A DNA stretch of 12,288 bases. It comes from CAYVJW01 sp964451885. GTDB lineage: Bacteria; Patescibacteriota; Gracilibacteria; UBA4473. A model generated the notes under the pieces. That model was not told the origin of the DNA and did no database searches. It worked only from the letters and a program-made list of their open reading frames with translations. Below, piece by piece: positions 1 through 7,160 of this stretch (its first letter is position 1; every line of letters begins with the position of its first letter). Location of the stretch: assembly GCA_964451885.1 (NCBI GenBank), contig CAYVJW010000041.1:1-12288 (forward strand), given 5' to 3'. Position numbers and translations under genes: made by a program.

Positions 1-129
1 AACAGGCCTGGTTTTCTTGTGACTCATGACGTACTTATCGTTTTTCGGTTAATACTAGTGAAGGAAAAAACTAGACTAGAACTTGATAGATTTTAATAAC
101 AACTTTATGATGGCTCTCGTTTCCTTTGA

Positions 130-146
130 GATCTTCTTAGAAGATC
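130..146. other. Small perfect hairpin, 7-bp stem
   Basis: GATCTTC and GAAGATC flank a TTA loop, giving a perfect 7-bp inverted repeat. It lies in the otherwise gene-free bases 1-207, about 100 bases upstream of the small ORF at 243. No T-run follows, so it is not an obvious terminator. It could be an operator or an RNA hairpin in the leader of the small ORF. Nothing else in bases 1-207 could be assigned. Confidence 0.3.
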
Positions 147-242
147 CTTGGAGGAGTAATAAAGAGAGTTCTTTTATATTTTTTTCGACGTTATCTTCAA
201 AGAGAAGATGCCAATATCAACTTTAATTCGAGGTGAATAAAA

Positions 243-431
243 ATGGAAGTAACCTTGGAGCATGTGAAAGGGATCTGTATCCAAATTAATTTCAATGCAT
301 TCATTTTGGATTGCATTGCAAAACATGGCAGAGAATCTCTGACAATAACTCGAAAAGCGTGGGAGTACCTGCTGGACGAAAAAGGGATTTCTCCCTGTCC
401 GTTTACAATCTCTGACATCGTCAATGACTGA
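243..431 (+). CDS. Small hypothetical protein (62 aa)
   Basis: I do not recognise this protein. It is a soluble-looking 62-residue product without a signal peptide or membrane segment; it has two Cys in the first half (residues 11 and 24), one near residue 52, and a mixed-charge middle. The start is supported by a GAGGTG Shine-Dalgarno at 230-235, 7 nt before the ATG, which most neighbouring genes lack. Codon use looks like a real gene, and it ends in TGA. A 10-codon ORF (208-240, ATG to TAA) ends 2 nt upstream and contains this ribosome site, so coupling is possible. The antisense frame over the same bases has no comparable start signal. It converges on homoserine dehydrogenase. That it is a gene is an inference from the ribosome site and codon use only. 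Confidence 0.45.
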   Translation: MEVTLEHVKGICIQINFNAFILDCIAKHGRESLTITRKAWEYLLDEKGISPCPFTISDIVND

Positions 432-448
432 AACGACGAACTCTCAAC

Positions 449-480
449 AACACCCCCGGAGGCCATGAGGTGTTCGGGGG
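449..480. terminator. GC-rich hairpin between convergent genes
   Basis: CCCCCG (453-458) can pair with CGGGGG (475-480). Alternatively, AACACC (449-454) can pair with GGTGTT (469-474), so two mutually exclusive 6-bp stems exist. The element sits between the stop of the small plus-strand ORF (431) and the stop of homoserine dehydrogenase (489, minus strand), where a bidirectional terminator is expected. On the minus strand the stem is followed by only a short TGTTGTT tract and on the plus strand by AAAA, so terminator strength is uncertain. Confidence 0.4.
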
Positions 481-488
481 AAAATCAA

Positions 489-1607
489 CTATCGCCTCGG
501 AATCCCTCCCGGTAACATCTTCGCCACTCCCACTCTCACAGAGTCGGCTGTTACTTCCAACCCTGCGCCTCTTGACTTTATAACATGCGGTACCGGGTTT
601 TCAAGGGTTCCCGTCTCTGCGATAAAAATATTGGCTGTTCCTTTAAGACTGCCGAATTCGGAATCTTTCGGGCGGAATTTTAACCCGACGGTCATGTCAA
701 CATTGTTACCTTTAACCGTTAGTTCTGCTACATAGCGCAACACTTCATTGTTTTCCTGTGCGGCTTTAATTTGCTTCTCGAAACTTTCATTTTCTTCTTC
801 AAGGGCATTTAAAAAATCATCACCGGATAATTTTCCGTATTTTTCATTAACGAGCGGTTCTACTTTGATATCACTAATATTTACATCAAATCCTGAATAA
901 CGCGCAAGGATAAGAAGTTTTCGTGCTACATCCAATCCATTGAGATCATCCCATGGATTGGGCTCGGTATATCCACCTTCTTTTGCCAAACGAACAATTT
1001 CGGAAAATGGCTTTTCTGCTTTTTCCAATTCAGCAAGGATGTACCCCAGGGTACCGGAAAAACATCCTTCGATTTTTCGTATCGTATCCCGGATTTCATA
1101 GCGTTCTTTTATAAAATTCAATGCTCCGGCTCCTCCCATAACGGTGGTATTTGTGTCATACCGGTGATGGAACTGAGTCAGGACATTAAAATCATCCATC
1201 CCGTAGAGAGAGATAGGATTTTTGTTTGCTGTCACCAGTCCGTTTCTTGTTTCGGTAATTACTTTTCTGTGAAATTCCAAAAGCGCTTCTTTTCCGGCTG
1301 TTACGTCTATGAAAATTATTTCCCCATCCATTCCGACTTTATTGGCTGTCTCTATGAGAGTTGAAAGATGATTAAATTCTGTTTTTTGCGCCATTATTTC
1401 CTTGGCGTTTTCCCGGGATTTATGAAGCGTTTTTAGTTCTTCTATATCAATTCCGACGGGGTTAAAATCAAAATGAGTCGTATTTGCTATGCCTACGATT
1501 TGACTGGGATTTCTATGCTGCTGGGACGTATCAAGTGTTATCACTCTTTTTATAAACTCTCTTCCGACGTTTCCGGAAGCGCCGAGGACAAATAATCTTT
1601 GAATCAT
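489..1607 (-). CDS. hom: Homoserine dehydrogenase, free-standing, ThrA/MetL-like
   Basis: Cytoplasmic enzyme that reduces aspartate 4-semialdehyde to homoserine with NAD(P)H, the branch point to threonine and methionine. Numbering from the start chosen here (372 aa): nucleotide-binding loop GASGNVG at 9-15; TANKN at 126-130 with the conserved Lys129; and a complete match to the homoserine dehydrogenase family signature at 208-230 (A208, G212, Y213, T214, N217-P218, D221, G224, D226, K230). D226 and K230 correspond to the catalytic Asp/Lys of the family. GCFSGTLGYI (181-190) and the C-terminal GAGLEVTAD segment resemble, from memory, the dehydrogenase half of bifunctional aspartokinase-homoserine dehydrogenases, yet no kinase domain is attached. 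The frame is open back to 1685, but the extra 26 residues overlap a candidate promoter and are not family-like, so I start at ATG 1605-1607, just before the Rossmann strand. The stop is TAG. Confidence 0.93.
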   Translation of the reverse strand: MIQRLFVLGASGNVGREFIKRVITLDTSQQHRNPSQIVGIANTTHFDFNPVGIDIEELKTLHKSRENAKEIMAQKTEFNHLSTLIETANKVGMDGEIIFIDVTAGKEALLEFHRKVITETRNGLVTANKNPISLYGMDDFNVLTQFHHRYDTNTTVMGGAGALNFIKERYEIRDTIRKIEGCFSGTLGYILAELEKAEKPFSEIVRLAKEGGYTEPNPWDDLNGLDVARKLLILARYSGFDVNISDIKVEPLVNEKYGKLSGDDFLNALEEENESFEKQIKAAQENNEVLRYVAELTVKGNNVDMTVGLKFRPKDSEFGSLKGTANIFIAETGTLENPVPHVIKSRGAGLEVTADSVRVGVAKMLPGGIPRR

Positions 1608-1656
1608 TTTTGATAATGAGTAATCCCCCTTCTCTAAAACTACGGAGAACAGGTGA

Positions 1657-1685
1657 ATAATGAATAATGAGTAATTAGAAGTCAA
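1657..1685 (-). promoter_or_regulatory. Candidate promoter of homoserine dehydrogenase
   Basis: On the minus strand TTGACT (1680-1685) is followed after 17 nt by CATTAT (1657-1662), a 5/6 and 4/6 match to the -35 and -10 boxes. Transcription would begin near 1650, leaving a leader of about 43 nt. A purine-rich GAAGGGG lies about 17 nt before the ATG, too far for a standard ribosome site. The U-tract of the upstream terminator partly overlaps the -35 box. Confidence 0.4.
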
Positions 1686-1697
1686 AAAATTATAAAA

Positions 1698-1737
1698 AAC
1701 GAGAGTTGATGGCTATTGCCGGATCACAACTCTCGTT
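1698..1737 (-). terminator. Rho-independent terminator of the GGDEF-EAL gene
   Basis: AACGAGAGTTG (1698-1708) and CAACTCTCGTT (1727-1737) form a perfect 11-bp stem. The intervening 18 bases contain a nested GGC-TATT-GCC mini-stem. On the minus strand the stem is followed directly by a T-rich stretch (complement of 1683-1697), the classic intrinsic terminator layout. It lies about 70 bases past the GGDEF-EAL stop and before homoserine dehydrogenase, so these two co-directional genes are probably separate transcription units. Confidence 0.8.
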
Positions 1738-1804
1738 ATTTCATTTCGGTTATTTTTCACCTCCTTTCTTTGTCGGTGAAATGGTTTTTTGGCTGTTGGA
1801 GGAT

Positions 1805-3721
1805 TCAGGCAGAGAGAGCGACGGATTCTTTTTCTTTTATCCACGTGTCCCCCCTCTTTAGCAGGTTTTCAAATTCGACGGCCGAAACCGGCCAGCTGTA
1901 GAAGTACCCTTGGATTTCGTTGCATCTCTCTTTTCGAAGATACTCTACTTGGCACACTTCTTCCACCCCTTCGGCTATGACGTTGAGGGGGCGGCTAAAC
2001 CTGTGCGACATTTGAATTGTGTTTTCCACAATCGCACAGGCATCCCTGTCTTCCGGCGTGCCTTTTATGTAGCTCCGGTCGATCTTTAGGGTATGGAGTG
2101 GAAAATCCTTGAGATGTCCCAGCCCGGCGGCGCCGGTGCCGAAGTCATCAAGAGACACTTTCAGCCCGAGTGCCTCCAGGGCGAAAAGGGTTTTGAGGAC
2201 TTTTCCCCGCTCTCTTCCCGTCATCAAGGTTTCCGTCACCTCTATTTCCAAGTGCTCAGCCGGGAAGCCGATCTCTTCCAGTGCGTTTTGGATCATCTCT
2301 ATTACCGCCGCATCCCTCAACTGCCGGGGAGAAAAGTTTACTCCCAACCGAAGAGGCGGATATCCCCCGTCCAGCCATTTCTTTCCTTGCTTGAGCGCTG
2401 CGGAGAATATCCATTCTCCGAGCGGAACGATCAAGCCTGTTTCTTCCGCAACAGGAATGAATACATCGGGGAAAATGGGGTCCAACTCCGAGTGTTTCCA
2501 TCTCACCAGTACTTCCCCTCCTACCATTTTCCCGGTTTGGATGTTTATCTGGGGCTGGTATGTGAGGTGAAACTGTTCGTCGAAAGCTTTTTGCTCTACG
2601 ACATTTTTTAAGACAGCCGCTACTTTCAGGGCTTTGATGACTTTTTCCTGCTCTTCACGATTGAAGAATCCGAATTTCCCCTGGCCTTCGTCCCTCACAT
2701 GGGTCACAGCCGCTTCCGCGTTTTTCAGAAGGTCATCTGCTGAGTCTCCGTCCGTGGAAGATCTGGCAATCCCCACCGTCGCGGAAACAAAAAAGGATTC
2801 GTCCTTAACTTTCAACACCATTCCGAGGCTTTCGAGGGTCTTTGTTGCAACGATGGATGATCTTCCTTCATCCTTTATCGCCACTGCAAATCCGTTATCT
2901 ACCAGCCGGGCGATAACATCATCCTCTCTCAGACATCTTCTGATCCGGTTTGCTATTTTGTTCTGCAGCAGATCAGAGGCGTGGCGTCCAAGCACGTTGG
3001 TTATCGCCTGGGGAAAATCATCTACCCGAATGAAGAGAATACTACAATTCGTCTTCTCTTTCAGCATCCCGGCGAGGATTTCTACAAGCCGTTTCCTGTT
3101 GAAAAGGCCCGTAATGCCATCGAAGTTGATGAGCCTATCAATCTGTTTGTTGGACATCCATCCGTAGATGTTCGCCGTAATAATCAACAGCGATATGCCA
3201 AACAGGATTCCATTCATGATGGTTTTTTCCATGGAGTGAAGCACATGCGATAATTCATCCATGGAAGATTGAAAACTATTTGCATAATTTCCCTCAGCTC
3301 TTAGAAAGTATGACAAAACGTTTTCTTTCTCTTCTTCGTTTTCAGAGGCCGCAAACTCCTTTGCATGTTTTTCTCTGTTCTTCCAGTTTTTGAGATGAGC
3401 TTCGAATTCCTTTTCCAGATCCCGGTATCCGAGTTCCTGAAGAAGTGGTAATACCTGGAATTCATGGAGTATCATTCTCTGGTCCTCTGCAACTTCCATG
3501 TTTGCTAATGCGGCTTCAATTCCATGTGTTCCCAGAATAGATACCACGAACTGGGATATTTCAGCATCCTTTTTCTTTATTCCCCATATTTCGGTAGCAG
3601 TCTCCTGATTATTATGGAGGGTATAAAACCCCCACCCTATCATCATTCCGATGATGACCATAAAACTAGAGAAAACCCCCATTCTCTTCTGGTTTTTCTC
3701 CATCTTGAAAGTACTCCACAT
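1805..3721 (-). CDS. Membrane GGDEF-EAL protein, degenerate GGDEF, intact EAL
   Basis: Predicted inner-membrane cyclic di-GMP phosphodiesterase (hydrolyses c-di-GMP to pGpG), 638 aa. TM1 is about residues 15-35, an extracytoplasmic region of about 130 residues with no domain I recognise follows, and TM2 is about 169-189. A GGDEF domain (about 195-355) begins with DGITGLFNR. Its active-site motif reads VDNGF at 274-278 instead of GGDEF, and the first metal Asp position is Arg232, so cyclase activity is unlikely. RxxD (265-268), correctly spaced for an inhibitory c-di-GMP site, is kept. The EAL domain (about 380-625) keeps the family catalytic set: E403 (as EVLVR), N462, E494, D525-D526, K546, E584, Q604. 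The start is firmly set by AAGGAG (3729-3734), 7 nt before the ATG. Its gene is visibly GC-richer than the lysine operon. The signal sensed and the output are unknown. Confidence 0.93.
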   Translation of the reverse strand: MWSTFKMEKNQKRMGVFSSFMVIIGMMIGWGFYTLHNNQETATEIWGIKKKDAEISQFVVSILGTHGIEAALANMEVAEDQRMILHEFQVLPLLQELGYRDLEKEFEAHLKNWKNREKHAKEFAASENEEEKENVLSYFLRAEGNYANSFQSSMDELSHVLHSMEKTIMNGILFGISLLIITANIYGWMSNKQIDRLINFDGITGLFNRKRLVEILAGMLKEKTNCSILFIRVDDFPQAITNVLGRHASDLLQNKIANRIRRCLREDDVIARLVDNGFAVAIKDEGRSSIVATKTLESLGMVLKVKDESFFVSATVGIARSSTDGDSADDLLKNAEAAVTHVRDEGQGKFGFFNREEQEKVIKALKVAAVLKNVVEQKAFDEQFHLTYQPQINIQTGKMVGGEVLVRWKHSELDPIFPDVFIPVAEETGLIVPLGEWIFSAALKQGKKWLDGGYPPLRLGVNFSPRQLRDAAVIEMIQNALEEIGFPAEHLEIEVTETLMTGRERGKVLKTLFALEALGLKVSLDDFGTGAAGLGHLKDFPLHTLKIDRSYIKGTPEDRDACAIVENTIQMSHRFSRPLNVIAEGVEEVCQVEYLRKERCNEIQGYFYSWPVSAVEFENLLKRGDTWIKEKESVALSA

Positions 3722-3728
3722 GATACAT

Positions 3729-3734
3729 CTCCTT
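3729..3734 (-). promoter_or_regulatory. Strong Shine-Dalgarno of the GGDEF-EAL gene
   Basis: AAGGAG on the minus strand, 7 nt upstream of the ATG at 3719-3721. It fixes the start over the alternative ATG at codon 7. It stands out because lysC, dapB, lysE-like, lysA and dapL have no recognisable Shine-Dalgarno sequence. Confidence 0.8.
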
Positions 3735-3933
3735 GTTGTTGATTATTCTTTACCTTCGGGGAACTGTCCTTTAAAAGATTATTTGGGCAGTCCAGTCCAA
3801 TCCAAACAGCCATAAAACAATTTGTTACAACTTTTATTACAACCGAAATGACAAAGAACGATTCACTGAAATTCTCTTTGAATGAAGATTCCAATGAATA
3901 CCGAGTATGTTTAATTAAAATTTTAAATATTTG

Positions 3934-3977
3934 CAAGATTAAAAATTATGCAAAACAAGATTGAAAATTATGCAAAA
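3934..3977. repeat. 22-bp tandem repeat, two copies
   Basis: Copy 1 is 3934-3955 and copy 2 is 3956-3977; they differ at one base (A at 3941, G at 3963). Each begins CAAGATT and ends TTATGCAAAA. The pair ends 4 bases before the candidate -35 box of lysC. A 22-bp period is close to two helical turns, so both copies would face the same side of DNA. This suits paired regulator sites or an AT-rich UP-like element. The remainder of 3722-4039 is AT-rich and shows no gene; TTTAATTAAA at 3910-3919 is a small palindrome. Confidence 0.75.
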
Positions 3978-3981
3978 GTAG

Positions 3982-4009
3982 TTGTACAAATACTATTTAT
4001 CTTTACAAT
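3982..4009 (+). promoter_or_regulatory. Candidate promoter of the lysine operon
   Basis: TACAAT at 4004-4009 matches the -10 consensus at 5 of 6 bases. TTGTAC at 3982-3987, 16 nt upstream, is a weak -35 and lies within the palindrome TTGTACAA (3982-3989), which could be an operator. Transcription would start near 4016, giving a leader of only about 24 nt before lysC. That is too short for a lysine riboswitch, and I see no Shine-Dalgarno in it. Confidence 0.45.
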
Positions 4010-4039
4010 CTTTTTAATTTAATTACATATCAGCAAACA

Positions 4040-5410
4040 ATGAAAATATTAAAATTTGGGGGCACTTCCATGGGATCAGTGGAATCCTTGAAGAATGTTG
4101 CCTCTATTATTGAAGCTAATTTTCGGAACCAAACCCCACAAGTAGTCGTTTGTTCGGCTATGGGAGGGGTGACGGATACGCTACTGGAGATAGAAACGCT
4201 AGCCGAAAAAGGAGAAGTTGAGGAAGCCTTGAATATTCTAGAAGAAGTTAAAGAAAAACATTTAAAAGTGGCTGCATATTTTGGCATAGAAAAAGATTTT
4301 CATGCGGAAACAGATACCTCCTGGGAAGATTTAAAAAGCTTTACACGAGGATTATGCATGATCCATGAAGTTTCTGACAGGTCATTGGCTTTTTTGCTGA
4401 GTTTTGGAGAAAAATTATCTACCCGTCTTCTGGCTGAAATATTGAAATCCCGCGGGATGCCGGCTCGCCAGTTTGATTCTACATTCATCAAAACGCAAGA
4501 TGAAAATTATGCCGAGTCGGAAATCGATTGGAAAAAAACAAAGAAAAATGTGCAAGAGGTTCTTTCCCCTTACATAAAAGAGAGAGAAATTCCTGTTGTT
4601 ACCGGGTTTTTTGGAACAAATACAAAAAATATTATCTCTCTTTTCGGACGGGGAGGCTCTGATTTTACGGGAGCTATATTAGCCGTTTGCCTAAACAATC
4701 CAACCTATGAAGTATGGACGGATGTGGACGGGTTTTTAAACGCTGATCCAAAAATTGTTAAGAATGCGCGAATCATTCCTGAGATTGGTTTTGAAGAAGC
4801 CTCTGAACTCTGTTTTTTCGGGGCAAAGATTCTACATCCAAATACCATACGCCCTGTAATTGAAGCCGGAGGGAACGTGTATATCCGTAATACTTTTAAT
4901 CCTCAATTATCCGGAACTAAGATTTCCAAGTCTATCGCAAAATCTTGTCCTTCTGTTCAAGCTATTACTTCCAAAAAAGTTGTCCTCCTCTTATTTGACA
5001 TTTTTGCTTCTCCGAAGAAAAAAAGACAGATTTTTGCAGAACTTTTTTCACTTGCCTATGAAAGAAATGCTTGTATTGACGCTATTGCTGCCAGTGAAGA
5101 AAGTATTTCTTTTTGTGTAGAAGAAAAATATTTAAAGAATGGAATATTTTTACGGGGGCTTAAAAAAATTGCTCCCTTGCGTATCACGCACGATCGGCAG
5201 ATTATCTGCATTGTGGCGACTGTTGAGATCCGGGGGAAAGTAGGCGCAGGTTCTTCTTTTTTAGGAGCAATTTCCGATGCCGGAGTCAATATTGAGATGT
5301 ATTCTCAGCCTTCTTCCGAAATTACACAGTTGGCGGTGGTCGAAGCCAAAGATGCCAAAAAGGCTATTTTGTCGGTACATGGGAAAATGATGGGGGAATG
5401 TCTGGTGTAA
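4040..5410 (+). CDS. lysC: Aspartate kinase (monofunctional)
   Basis: Phosphorylates L-aspartate to 4-phospho-aspartate, the committed first step for lysine, threonine and methionine. The 456-residue protein has the expected order: KFGGTSMG at 5-12, SFGEKLS at 121-127, GRGGSD at 203-208, TDVDGFLNADP at 227-237 and GAKILHP at 271-277 in the kinase domain. A C-terminal regulatory region (about 310-456) looks like tandem ACT domains, including VNIEMYSQPSSE, where the family binds lysine or threonine as feedback inhibitor; which ligand applies cannot be read here. The start is set by the KFGGTS motif at the N-terminus, although no Shine-Dalgarno precedes it. It is the first gene of the operon; its stop overlaps the asd start by 13 bases. 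It is separated by about 2.4 kb and orientation from homoserine dehydrogenase, its fusion partner in some bacteria. Confidence 0.95.
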   Translation: MKILKFGGTSMGSVESLKNVASIIEANFRNQTPQVVVCSAMGGVTDTLLEIETLAEKGEVEEALNILEEVKEKHLKVAAYFGIEKDFHAETDTSWEDLKSFTRGLCMIHEVSDRSLAFLLSFGEKLSTRLLAEILKSRGMPARQFDSTFIKTQDENYAESEIDWKKTKKNVQEVLSPYIKEREIPVVTGFFGTNTKNIISLFGRGGSDFTGAILAVCLNNPTYEVWTDVDGFLNADPKIVKNARIIPEIGFEEASELCFFGAKILHPNTIRPVIEAGGNVYIRNTFNPQLSGTKISKSIAKSCPSVQAITSKKVVLLLFDIFASPKKKRQIFAELFSLAYERNACIDAIAASEESISFCVEEKYLKNGIFLRGLKKIAPLRITHDRQIICIVATVEIRGKVGAGSSFLGAISDAGVNIEMYSQPSSEITQLAVVEAKDAKKAILSVHGKMMGECLV

Positions 5411-6432
5411 ATCTTTTAGATCACATGAAAAAAAATTCCGTAGCCATTTGCGGCATCACCGGCGTAGTCGGACAGGAAATACTTCATTGTCTTGATGAGC
5501 TCGATGTTCCTGTGGGAAAGATTTCTTTATATGCTTCACGGCGCTCTGCCGGAAAGAAGATAAAAACTCCATTCGGAGAAAAAGTTATTGAAGAATTTTC
5601 TGTGGAAAAAGCGCAAGCACATGATTTTATTTTCTTGTGCGTGAGCGGCAATTTTTCGAAGCAGTATGCTCGTGCACTTACCGAGAAAGGAGGCATAGTG
5701 ATCGATAATTCTTCGGCTTTTCGGTATGACGAAGATGTTCCCTTGGTGGTTCCGGAGATTAATCCTCATGCCATTAAAAATCATAAATTAATTGCTAATC
5801 CGAATTGTACAACGGCGATATTGGGAGTGGCGCTTTTTCCGATTTACAAAAGCTTTGGCTTAAAGCGAGTTATCGTTTCGACGTATCAGGCTACTTCCGG
5901 CGGGGGGGCGATGGCTATGAAAGAACTTGAGGAACAAACCAGGAGTTATTTACACGGAAAAGAAGTAACTCATGAAATGTTTCAACATCCGATTCCTTTT
6001 AATATTATTCCCCATATCGATGCTTTTCAGAAAAACGGATATACGAAAGAAGAAATGAAAGTGACCTGGGAAACCCGTAAAATTTTTGAAATTCCGGACT
6101 TGAAAATTTCCTGTACCGCTGTCCGAATTCCTACATTTCGAGCTCATGCGGAGTCGGTAACTGTGGAAACGGAAAAAAGAGTTGACATTATAGGCGTAAG
6201 AAGTATTATGCAATCTATTCCAGGAGTAAAGTTGGTTGATGACCCTGAAAACAATAAATATCCCATGCCTCTTACGGCAACAAAACAGTTTGACGTAGAA
6301 ATTGGGAGAATAAGAAAAAATGAGGTTTTCGGAGGATACGGTCTGGATTTCTTTGTTTGCGGAGACCAACTGTTAAAGGGCGCGGCACTTAATGCGGTGC
6401 AGATAGTGCAGTTAGAAATAAACAGTAATTAA
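5398..6432 (+). CDS. asd: Aspartate-semialdehyde dehydrogenase
   Basis: NADPH-dependent reduction of aspartyl phosphate to aspartate 4-semialdehyde, the last step shared by lysine and threonine/methionine synthesis. The 344-residue sequence shows GITGVVG (19-25) for the nucleotide, the active-site segment NPNCTT with Cys137, SGGGAMAMKELEEQ (167-180), and RIPTFRAH (243-250) with the catalytic His250. Length is normal. Start choice: ATG 5398 overlaps the lysC end by 13 bases and has a GGGGGA stretch just before it. An internal ATG at 5425 (codon 10) would leave MKKNSVAICGITG, a more typical N-terminus, with no overlap but also no ribosome site. Its TAA stop shares a base with the dapB ATG (TAATG), implying coupled translation. 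Confidence 0.95.
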   Translation: MSGVNLLDHMKKNSVAICGITGVVGQEILHCLDELDVPVGKISLYASRRSAGKKIKTPFGEKVIEEFSVEKAQAHDFIFLCVSGNFSKQYARALTEKGGIVIDNSSAFRYDEDVPLVVPEINPHAIKNHKLIANPNCTTAILGVALFPIYKSFGLKRVIVSTYQATSGGGAMAMKELEEQTRSYLHGKEVTHEMFQHPIPFNIIPHIDAFQKNGYTKEEMKVTWETRKIFEIPDLKISCTAVRIPTFRAHAESVTVETEKRVDIIGVRSIMQSIPGVKLVDDPENNKYPMPLTATKQFDVEIGRIRKNEVFGGYGLDFFVCGDQLLKGAALNAVQIVQLEINSN

Positions 6433-7160
6433 TGAATATTCTCCTTGTTGGCTATGGAAATATGGGAAAAGAGATTGAAGCTCTGGCTAAGACGCGCGAG
6501 CATAAAATTGTTGAAATAGTGGATGCTGCTGATGATCTGGAAAAAGTAGATGTTTCGCAGGTTGACGTAGCTATTGAATTTTCTATCCCACAAGTGGCGG
6601 TTAAAAATATTACTATACTTGCTGAAAAAGAGGTAGATACGGTGGTTGGAACAACGGGTTGGTATGATCAGCTTCCAAAAGTAAGGAAAATCATACATAA
6701 ATCAGGAACTAAATTTTTGTGGTCTGGGAATTTTTCGATCGGGGTGAATTTGTTTTTTCAGATTGTGGAGAATGCTGCCAAACTCATTAATAAATCTGAA
6801 GAGTACGATATCTGGGGAACAGAAATCCATCATAAAAACAAAGCCGACTCCCCTTCTGGCACGGCAAAAATACTGGAAGAAATCTTACTCAAAAATATCG
6901 ACCGTAAAGAAAAAGTGGTCGAAGACAAGCTGAACAGAAAAATTGAAGATAACGCGATTCACTTTTCTTCCACCCGTGGTGGGATAGTGAACTTTGGACA
7001 TACGATTGGATTTGATTCCGCTAGCGATTGTATCAAGATCGAACATACAGCGAGAAATCGGGGAGGATATGTGTTAGGAGCCGTAAAATGTGCTGAGTGG
7101 CTGGTGAAACAAAACCCAGGATTTTATGGGATGGAGGAGTTTATAATGAGTAATGATTAA
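6432..7160 (+). CDS. dapB: 4-hydroxy-tetrahydrodipicolinate reductase
   Basis: Reduces the DapA product to tetrahydrodipicolinate with NAD(P)H, in the cytoplasm. The 242 residues include GYGNMG (7-12) for the nucleotide, GTTGW (73-77), SGNFSIGVN (98-106), and the substrate signature EIHHKNKADSPSGTA (131-145). His133, His134 and Lys137 align with the E. coli His159, His160 and Lys163 catalytic group. The protein is slightly shorter than the E. coli enzyme, as in many bacteria. Both ends are 1-nt TAATG junctions, with asd before and dapA after. The last codons lie in a 12-bp motif that recurs near the homoserine dehydrogenase start. A GGAGGAG inside the 3' end probably serves dapA. Confidence 0.95.
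   Translation: MNILLVGYGNMGKEIEALAKTREHKIVEIVDAADDLEKVDVSQVDVAIEFSIPQVAVKNITILAEKEVDTVVGTTGWYDQLPKVRKIIHKSGTKFLWSGNFSIGVNLFFQIVENAAKLINKSEEYDIWGTEIHHKNKADSPSGTAKILEEILLKNIDRKEKVVEDKLNRKIEDNAIHFSSTRGGIVNFGHTIGFDSASDCIKIEHTARNRGGYVLGAVKCAEWLVKQNPGFYGMEEFIMSND

Noticed and set aside
197..466. 89-residue minus-strand ORF over the small plus-strand gene
   Set aside because: It has no ribosome site, and it reads antisense to an ORF with a well-spaced GAGGTG.
1608..1685. N-terminal extension of homoserine dehydrogenase to an ATG at 1685
   Set aside because: The 26 extra residues overlap a plausible promoter and the repeated AT motif, and the enzyme's first strand begins right after ATG 1605-1607.
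2093..3253. Several plus-strand ORFs of 90-177 residues inside the GGDEF-EAL gene
   Set aside because: They are antisense to a full-length protein with clear domains and show no family features.
3722..3850. c-di-GMP riboswitch upstream of the GGDEF-EAL gene
   Set aside because: I looked for the conserved GEMM-type segments on the minus strand and did not see them.
3978..4039. Lysine riboswitch ahead of lysC
   Set aside because: The predicted leader is about 24 nt and no long multi-helix aptamer-like sequence is present.
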